A stretch of DNA of 64,000 nt, from the NCBI RefSeq assembly GCF_020164585.1, contig NZ_JAIQZF010000006.1, positions 62,001-126,000 of the forward strand. Reading direction: 5' to 3'. The DNA is from Psychroflexus curvus (GTDB taxonomy: Bacteria > Bacteroidota > Bacteroidia > Flavobacteriales > Flavobacteriaceae). Shown piece by piece: positions 58,845 through 64,000 of this stretch (positions are counted from its first letter, which is position 1; the number at the start of each line of letters is the position of its first letter). The notes beneath the pieces are model-generated. The model ran no database searches and was not told the origin of the DNA. It worked only from the letters and a program-made list of their open reading frames with translations. The position numbers and the translations under genes are program-made.

Positions 58845-61110
58845 ATTTATAAAATTATCACTTTTTATACTTTTTGCTTTCTTGCTATTGTCTTCCTGCA
58901 GTGTCAGAAAATATTTACCTGAGGATAAAACCTTATACACTGGCGCTGAAATAAAATTTGAACGCAAAAAAGACGACGATATAAGCAAGCTAGAGGCTAA
59001 ACTGAAATCTGCGGTTTCCCGAAATACAAATTCAAAAGTTTTAGGAATGCGTCCGGGTCTTTATTTTTATTTCAAGGCCAATAAGAAAAATCCTGGATTT
59101 ATCAATAAATTCCTCAATAAACAAATCGGTGAGAATCCCTATTATTTTAAGAATGAAGATGTTAGAGCTGCAGAAGATATTCTTAATAACAGATTGGAAA
59201 ACAGTGGTTACTTTGGCAGCAGGGTAACTACTAAGATTGAAACAGACTCCTCAGACCAGTCAACATCGGTGTTGTATTCTATTGACTTATCTAAACCTTA
59301 CAGGCTAGGGTTGTACAAGCTTAATAAAACCACAGGAGATTCACTTCAGATTTACGAGGAGATAAAAGCATCGCTTCGGTATTCAGAACTAAAAGAAAAC
59401 AGCCTTTTTGATTTAGATCTTTTAAAATCAGAACGTGAGCGAATAGATCAGTACTTGAAAGAGCGTGGTTTCTATAATTTCAATTCAGATTTTTTAATTT
59501 TTGAAGCAGACACAAATGCCTATGATAATCGCCGATTCAATTTATTTTTAAGATTAAAAACCGAGGTTCCAGAAAAATCATTGGTGCCTTATATAGTCGA
59601 TGAAGTTAATATTCATCCCAACCGAACCCTTTCTAATGAAGAGAAAGTAAAAGATACGCTATTTTATAAGGGGTATAATTTTATTCAGGATTCAGTTTTT
59701 ATTAGGCCCAAATATTTAAAACCTTACGTATTAATAAACCCAGGAGAGACCTACAATCCAAAGTTATCACGCTACACCAGTCGAAGACTGTCTTCTATCA
59801 GGACATACAAATTTGTAAATATAGATTATCAGGAAACCGACACCCTTACCGGCGAGAATGGAAAAAGACATCTCAATGCAGAGATTTATCTTTCCCCAAT
59901 GAATAAGCGATCATTAAGGCTGGAGCTGCAAGGTGTCACCAAATCAAATAATTTTGCAGGACCCAATCTTAGCCTTGTTTATTCCAATAGAAATGTGTTT
60001 AAAGGAGGAGAATTGTTGAGGTTATCATTAAACGGTGGTTATGAGCAGCAGTTTTTTGGTAAAACGGGGAATCAGGGATTGAGCAGTATTCAATTAGGCC
60101 TGAACGGGTCTCTGTTATTTCCACGATTGATTTTTCCTATTGATCTCAATGAAAGTTTCAAATATGCCATTCCTAAAACTAAAGTAAGTTTGAGCATTGA
60201 CTATCTCAACCGAACACAATTATATAATTTGAGCTCTATTTCTACTTCATTTGGCTATTTATGGGAAGGAAACAGTTATGTGACTCATCAGTTAAGACCC
60301 ATTAATCTAGAATACGTTAGCTTAGGTAATACCTCAGAGGAATTTGATGAGATTTTGGATAGTAATCCTTTTTTAAGGAGAAGTTTTGAGCAGCAATTTA
60401 TAGCAGGTCTCACTTATAATTTCACTTATAATGAAATAAAAGATCAAACAACCAGCGAAGGTCTTTACTTCGGTTTCAATTATGATATGGCCGGAAATGG
60501 TCTTAATTTATTTGGATCTCAAAACGAAGAAGGTCAAAATGAATTTATAGGCCTGGAATATGCCCATTACTTTAAGGCTGATATCGATTTGAGGTATCAT
60601 TTAAGATTAAACCGAAAACGAAAAAAGTTAATAGGTAGAATTTTTGCCGGAGTGGGGCGACCTATGGGAACTACAGAGTCTCTCCCTTTTGTAAAACAAT
60701 ATTTTTCTGGAGGACCTTACAGCATAAGGGCTTTTAGAATAAGGTCTCTTGGGCCGGGAACTTATTCGTCAGAAGATGGAAGCAATTCCTTTTTCGACCA
60801 ATCTGGGGATATCAAGTTCGAAGCCAACCTGGAATATAGATTTCCAATTACAGATTACCTCAATGGGGCATTTTTTGCGGATGCAGGCAATGTCTGGCTT
60901 ATGAATGACAACAAGGCAACACCTGGCGGAAAATTCACATCGAATTTTATCAACGAAATTGGAGCTGGTGTAGGTTTAGGACTTCGGGTCGATGTTCAGG
61001 GATTTGTCATCAGACTGGATCTGGCAACCCCCGTAAAAGAACCCACAACCTCCTGGTATCTTGATTCATTAAATCCGGTTCTCAATTTCGCAATAGGTTA
61101 TCCTTTTTAA
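58837..61110 (+). CDS. TamL-type BamA-family outer membrane lipoprotein
   Basis: This 757-residue protein is the outer-membrane partner of TamB in Bacteroidetes. The ATG at 58837 gives a lipoprotein signal (MSRFIKLSLFILFAFLLLSS, lipid-bearing cysteine in SSCSV), unlike proteobacterial TamA, which has no lipid. POTRA-like domains span about 30-350 (NRLENSGYFGSRVTTKI, YLKERGFYNFNSDFL), and the Omp85 barrel about 370-757 (FSGGPYSIRAFRIRSLG, the RGF-like loop; ending FAIGYPF). It is downstream of tamB and overlaps its stop by eight bases. Confidence 0.92.
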   Translation: MSRFIKLSLFILFAFLLLSSCSVRKYLPEDKTLYTGAEIKFERKKDDDISKLEAKLKSAVSRNTNSKVLGMRPGLYFYFKANKKNPGFINKFLNKQIGENPYYFKNEDVRAAEDILNNRLENSGYFGSRVTTKIETDSSDQSTSVLYSIDLSKPYRLGLYKLNKTTGDSLQIYEEIKASLRYSELKENSLFDLDLLKSERERIDQYLKERGFYNFNSDFLIFEADTNAYDNRRFNLFLRLKTEVPEKSLVPYIVDEVNIHPNRTLSNEEKVKDTLFYKGYNFIQDSVFIRPKYLKPYVLINPGETYNPKLSRYTSRRLSSIRTYKFVNIDYQETDTLTGENGKRHLNAEIYLSPMNKRSLRLELQGVTKSNNFAGPNLSLVYSNRNVFKGGELLRLSLNGGYEQQFFGKTGNQGLSSIQLGLNGSLLFPRLIFPIDLNESFKYAIPKTKVSLSIDYLNRTQLYNLSSISTSFGYLWEGNSYVTHQLRPINLEYVSLGNTSEEFDEILDSNPFLRRSFEQQFIAGLTYNFTYNEIKDQTTSEGLYFGFNYDMAGNGLNLFGSQNEEGQNEFIGLEYAHYFKADIDLRYHLRLNRKRKKLIGRIFAGVGRPMGTTESLPFVKQYFSGGPYSIRAFRIRSLGPGTYSSEDGSNSFFDQSGDIKFEANLEYRFPITDYLNGAFFADAGNVWLMNDNKATPGGKFTSNFINEIGAGVGLGLRVDVQGFVIRLDLATPVKEPTTSWYLDSLNPVLNFAIGYPF

Positions 61111-61150
61111 TTTCTAAAATGAATCTGCCAGTTAAGATTAGCAGCCGAAT

Positions 61151-61969
61151 TTAATACTGCTCTTCATCAGAGGGAAACTTCTTAGCTTTAACGTCGTCGT
61201 TATAATGTTGTATCGCCTCTGTCATAACTGTATTTAAATCAGCATAACGTCTTAAAAATCTAGGGCTAAATTCCTTATTCATGCCTAGCATATCGTGCAA
61301 GACAAGTACCTGCCCATCTACACCGCCTCCTGCACCAATCCCAATCACTGGAACTTGAACGCTTTTAGCCACTTCTTCAGCCAATTTGGCTGGAACTTTT
61401 TCAAGAACGATGGCAAAACACCCAATGCGCTCAAGCATTACAGCATCTTCTTTAAGCTTTTGAGCTTCATATTCTTCTTTTGCCCTCACAGTGTAAGTTC
61501 CAAACTTGTAAATGGATTGAGGTGTCAAGCCCAGATGCCCCATCACAGGGATACCTGCTTTTAAAATTCGTTTTATAGAATCCTTTATTTCGCTTCCACC
61601 TTCAAGTTTAACAGCGTGAGCACCGCTTTCTTTCATTATTCTTATGGAGGATCTTAAAGCCTCTTTGGGGTCGCTTTGGTAACTTCCGAAAGGTAAATCT
61701 ACAATGACCAAAGCTCTTTTTACTGCGCGTATTACTCCAGATGCATGGTAAATCATTTGGTCTAAAGTAATGGGAAGCGTAGTTTCATGTCCAGCCATGA
61801 CGTTGGACGCCGAGTCTCCAACCAAAATCACATCTATTCCTGCCTGATCTACGATTTGAGCCATCGTGAAGTCATAAGAAGTCAGCATAGAAATCTTCTC
61901 AGAATTGGCTTTCATCTCAATTAAAGACTTTACAGTAATTCTTTTGTATTGCTTTTTGGCTACGGACAT
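61151..61969 (-). CDS. panB: 3-methyl-2-oxobutanoate hydroxymethyltransferase
   Basis: This 272-residue enzyme starts pantothenate synthesis by adding a hydroxymethyl group to 2-oxoisovalerate. The family start reads [20 protein letters not shown], followed by [20 protein letters not shown] with the metal-binding aspartate. [22 protein letters not shown] and [20 protein letters not shown] are also typical. It is complete. With coaD in this window, two steps of CoA synthesis are present but far apart. Confidence 0.96.
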   Translation of the reverse strand: MSVAKKQYKRITVKSLIEMKANSEKISMLTSYDFTMAQIVDQAGIDVILVGDSASNVMAGHETTLPITLDQMIYHASGVIRAVKRALVIVDLPFGSYQSDPKEALRSSIRIMKESGAHAVKLEGGSEIKDSIKRILKAGIPVMGHLGLTPQSIYKFGTYTVRAKEEYEAQKLKEDAVMLERIGCFAIVLEKVPAKLAEEVAKSVQVPVIGIGAGGGVDGQVLVLHDMLGMNKEFSPRFLRRYADLNTVMTEAIQHYNDDVKAKKFPSDEEQY

Positions 61970-62058
61970 AATTTTAGTTTTATTTGAAGAGCTAAATTAC
62001 TTAATTTTAAACTCAGGCTCAAACGATTTCATATTTCGTTACTTAAACACGTATTCTC

Positions 62059-63231
62059 ATGACTATTATCCTTTTTGATGACCATTTACGGTCACAGTTT
62101 CTTCCGTTAACTTTTACAAAACCTATATCAGAATTACGTTTGGGGATACTCACCCTTAAAGAAAAGTGGGAGCGTATATCTAAAGCTACCGTGTCTCACA
62201 AGACTCAGGAGTATTTAGCGAAGAAATATCCCGAGCAGTTAGCAGAAAACAATCTATATGTCAATGCCAGATATTTAGCTTCAACTAAACTTCTGGAAGC
62301 TATAAAAAACTTAAATGATGATGAAGTTTTAAAACATGATGAAATTATTTTGGCTTACCGGTTAAAGAAAAATGAAGGTTTAGATCTTTCAAAATTGAAA
62401 GAAGTACAAGCAGATATCGAGTTGGAATTTGTTGAAAGTGCTACAGATTTATTTTCAAAAAATTACAAAGCCATTAAAGATGACTTTACTTTACTCACTG
62501 AAGGCAGAACTTCCCAACCCATCCCAGAAACAGTAATCTGCTTTAATGCAAACCAGATTTTTATTGAGGAAGGGGCCAGATTATATAATGGAACGCTCAA
62601 TGCCACAGACGGCCCTATTTATATCGGGAAAGATGCTGAGGTGATGGAGAATTCAGCCATCAGAGGGCCTTTTGCTTTGTGTGAGCATTCAACTGTAAAA
62701 ATGGGCGCGAAAATTTATACGGGTACCACCATTGGTCCGCATTCCAAAGTAGGGGGAGAGGTGAGTAACTCTATGATTTTAGGGTATTCCAACAAAGGAC
62801 ATGATGGTTTTTTAGGCAATTCAGTTATTGGAGAATGGTGTAATCTTGGCGCAGATACCAACACATCCAATCTGAAGAATAATTACGCCAATGTCAAACT
62901 TTGGGATTACGATTCAGCTCGTTTTAAAGATACCGGACTTCAATTTTGTGGTCTCATCATGGGCGATCATTCCAAATGCAGTATCAATATGATGTTCAAT
63001 ACCGGAACTGTTGTAGGCGTTAGCGCCAACATTTTTGGGTCAGGATTTCCTCGGAATTTTGTTCCGAGTTTCAGCTGGGGCGGGAGCCAGGGCGTTATGA
63101 CTTACAAGCTGAACAAAGTTTTTGAAGTCGCTGAACTAGTGATGAAACGCAGAGGTTTGACCTTGACAGCAGACGATAAAGCGATTTTGGAAAACGTTTT
63201 TGAAATGACCTCAAGCTACCGTCGAGACTAA
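62059..63231 (+). CDS. GlmU-like left-handed beta-helix protein
   Basis: This 390-residue protein has an N-terminal nucleotidyltransferase-like part (MTIILFDDHLRSQFLPLTFT) and a C-terminal hexapeptide-repeat beta-helix (about 190-330: GPIYIGKDAEVMENSAIRG, GTTIGPHSKVGGEVSNSM). The N-terminal part lacks the usual GGxGxR nucleotide loop of GlmU, so the nucleotide-binding role is doubtful. Family members are widespread in Bacteroidetes and called putative sugar nucleotidyltransferase. It is divergent from panB with 89 bases between starts. Confidence 0.88.
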   Translation: MTIILFDDHLRSQFLPLTFTKPISELRLGILTLKEKWERISKATVSHKTQEYLAKKYPEQLAENNLYVNARYLASTKLLEAIKNLNDDEVLKHDEIILAYRLKKNEGLDLSKLKEVQADIELEFVESATDLFSKNYKAIKDDFTLLTEGRTSQPIPETVICFNANQIFIEEGARLYNGTLNATDGPIYIGKDAEVMENSAIRGPFALCEHSTVKMGAKIYTGTTIGPHSKVGGEVSNSMILGYSNKGHDGFLGNSVIGEWCNLGADTNTSNLKNNYANVKLWDYDSARFKDTGLQFCGLIMGDHSKCSINMMFNTGTVVGVSANIFGSGFPRNFVPSFSWGGSQGVMTYKLNKVFEVAELVMKRRGLTLTADDKAILENVFEMTSSYRRD

Positions 63232-63251
63232 GATATTTGTAGAGTAAGTTT

Positions 63252-64000
63252 ATGAGAAAAATCAAAAGTGAAGATTACAAGCGGCCGCAAATTTCTGAAG
63301 ATTTATTAGAGGAATTATTTAAAAGGAATTGGTTTAAACTTTTTGTGCCAAAAGAGTATGGCGGACTGGAATCCGATTTAAAAACGGCGAGCCAGTACAT
63401 CGCTGAAACCTCAACACACTTTGGAGGTCTGGGGTGGGTGTTGAATTTGGGTGCAGGAGCCAACTGGTTTTCTGGTTTTTTTGACCCTGAGACTGCCAAA
63501 ACTATTTTTTCTTCTCCAAAAACAGTTATAGCAGGAAGTGGTGCGGATAGCGGCAGGTTTAAAATAAAAAAGACATCAGTTATTCTGAATGGCAGTTGGG
63601 GCAAGTGTTCAGGGGCTGCTCACGCTAACTACTTCAGTCTGAATGCAAAAAATGAAGAGACAGGGGAACTTTCATCTTTTGCAGTCCCGAGAGCATCAGT
63701 AGAATTTTCTGAGGATACATGGGAGATTTTTGGCTTAAAAAGCACCTCTTCTCTGACGATTAATCTGAACAATATCCGGGTTCCTGAACATTTTGGATTT
63801 CAAATCAATTCCATCAAAAATCATTTGGATTATAAAGTATTTCATATTCCATTTGAACAATTTGCCCGCATTTGTATGACATCTTGCTTTATTGGTATAG
63901 CACAATGTTTTTTAAACACACTTCAAACGGAACAGGTTTTTGATAAAAACTTTGAAACTGTCACTGAATCACTTCAGCAAAAAATCACGAAAGCAAGACA
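63252..64000 (+). CDS. Acyl-CoA dehydrogenase-family protein, N-terminal part (partial)
   Basis: The frame starts with ATG at 63252, 20 bases after the GlmU-like gene's stop, and runs out of the window after 249 codons. The segments LFVPKEYGGLESDLKTASQY, FGGLGWVLNLGAGANWF, LNGSWGKCSGAAHANYF and FGLKSTSSLTINLNNIRVPE match the N-terminal and middle domains of flavin acyl-CoA dehydrogenases. The catalytic glutamate region lies outside the window. It may be co-transcribed with the GlmU-like gene. Confidence 0.85.
   Translation, partial: MRKIKSEDYKRPQISEDLLEELFKRNWFKLFVPKEYGGLESDLKTASQYIAETSTHFGGLGWVLNLGAGANWFSGFFDPETAKTIFSSPKTVIAGSGADSGRFKIKKTSVILNGSWGKCSGAAHANYFSLNAKNEETGELSSFAVPRASVEFSEDTWEIFGLKSTSSLTINLNNIRVPEHFGFQINSIKNHLDYKVFHIPFEQFARICMTSCFIGIAQCFLNTLQTEQVFDKNFETVTESLQQKITKAR

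Overview
The window looks like the chromosome of a low-GC member of the Bacteroidetes, most likely a marine-type Flavobacteriaceae. The grounds are: very A+T-rich DNA; near absence of Shine-Dalgarno sites; promoter matches to the Bacteroidetes consensus (TTG, about 18 bases, TAnnTTTG); a single-subunit SdhC next to fumarate-reductase-like SdhA and SdhB; a TamB-TamL pair; and many secreted or lipoprotein peptidases. I cannot name the genus. No rRNA, tRNA, CRISPR array, prophage or insertion sequence was recognised. Almost everything is core chromosomal content, and the two repeat-rich gene-free stretches (21904-22582 and 40543-41344) are the only accessory-looking DNA.

Layout. 1-3.7 kb: the tail of a sigma-70 gene, a 49-residue protein, nth and bcp (divergent), xerD, and a sigma factor with its membrane partner. 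3.8-9 kb: type II NADH dehydrogenase, a TlpA-type thioredoxin lipoprotein and an M14 peptidase. 9.3-17 kb: a group of little-known genes, namely a large GAF protein, a small membrane protein, an HD phosphohydrolase fused to a Pycsar-type transmembrane effector domain, and a 1241-residue lipoprotein joining a phosphoesterase, a possibly kinase-like middle region and an outer-membrane barrel. 17-24.5 kb: NlpC/P60 peptidase, thiolase, a PgpH-type HD protein overlapped by the cmk reading frame, a repeat locus, gapA and lipA. 24.7-31 kb: trhA, a secreted protein, a methyltransferase, an NAD(P)-binding protein, a second M14 peptidase and a sterol-desaturase-like enzyme.

31-45.4 kb: a 1307-residue hybrid sensor kinase, SRPBCC-pyrE divergent from a NUDIX hydrolase, a third M14 peptidase, a TonB-dependent receptor, a 177-bp tandem repeat locus, an M20 amidohydrolase, a DsrE-like secreted protein, coaD, ddl and a RluA-type pseudouridine synthase. 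45.5-53.6 kb: sdhCAB, an M16 peptidase and an acyl-CoA carboxylase beta subunit. 53.7-64 kb: the tamB-tamL operon, panB, a GlmU-like protein and a truncated acyl-CoA dehydrogenase.

Together the genes describe an aerobic peptide-using heterotroph: respiratory entry points (Ndh, Sdh), acyl-CoA and branched-chain breakdown (thiolase, carboxylase, dehydrogenase), many envelope peptidases (three M14, one M16, one M20), and envelope assembly (TamB/TamL, Ddl, NlpC/P60). The parts most worth attention are the HD-PycTM gene with no cyclase beside it, the phosphoesterase/middle-domain/barrel fusion next to it, the nested palindromic repeats at 22 kb, and a hairpin placed three bases before a start codon at 26.55 kb. 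I did not find a clear-cut new defence or mobile system.
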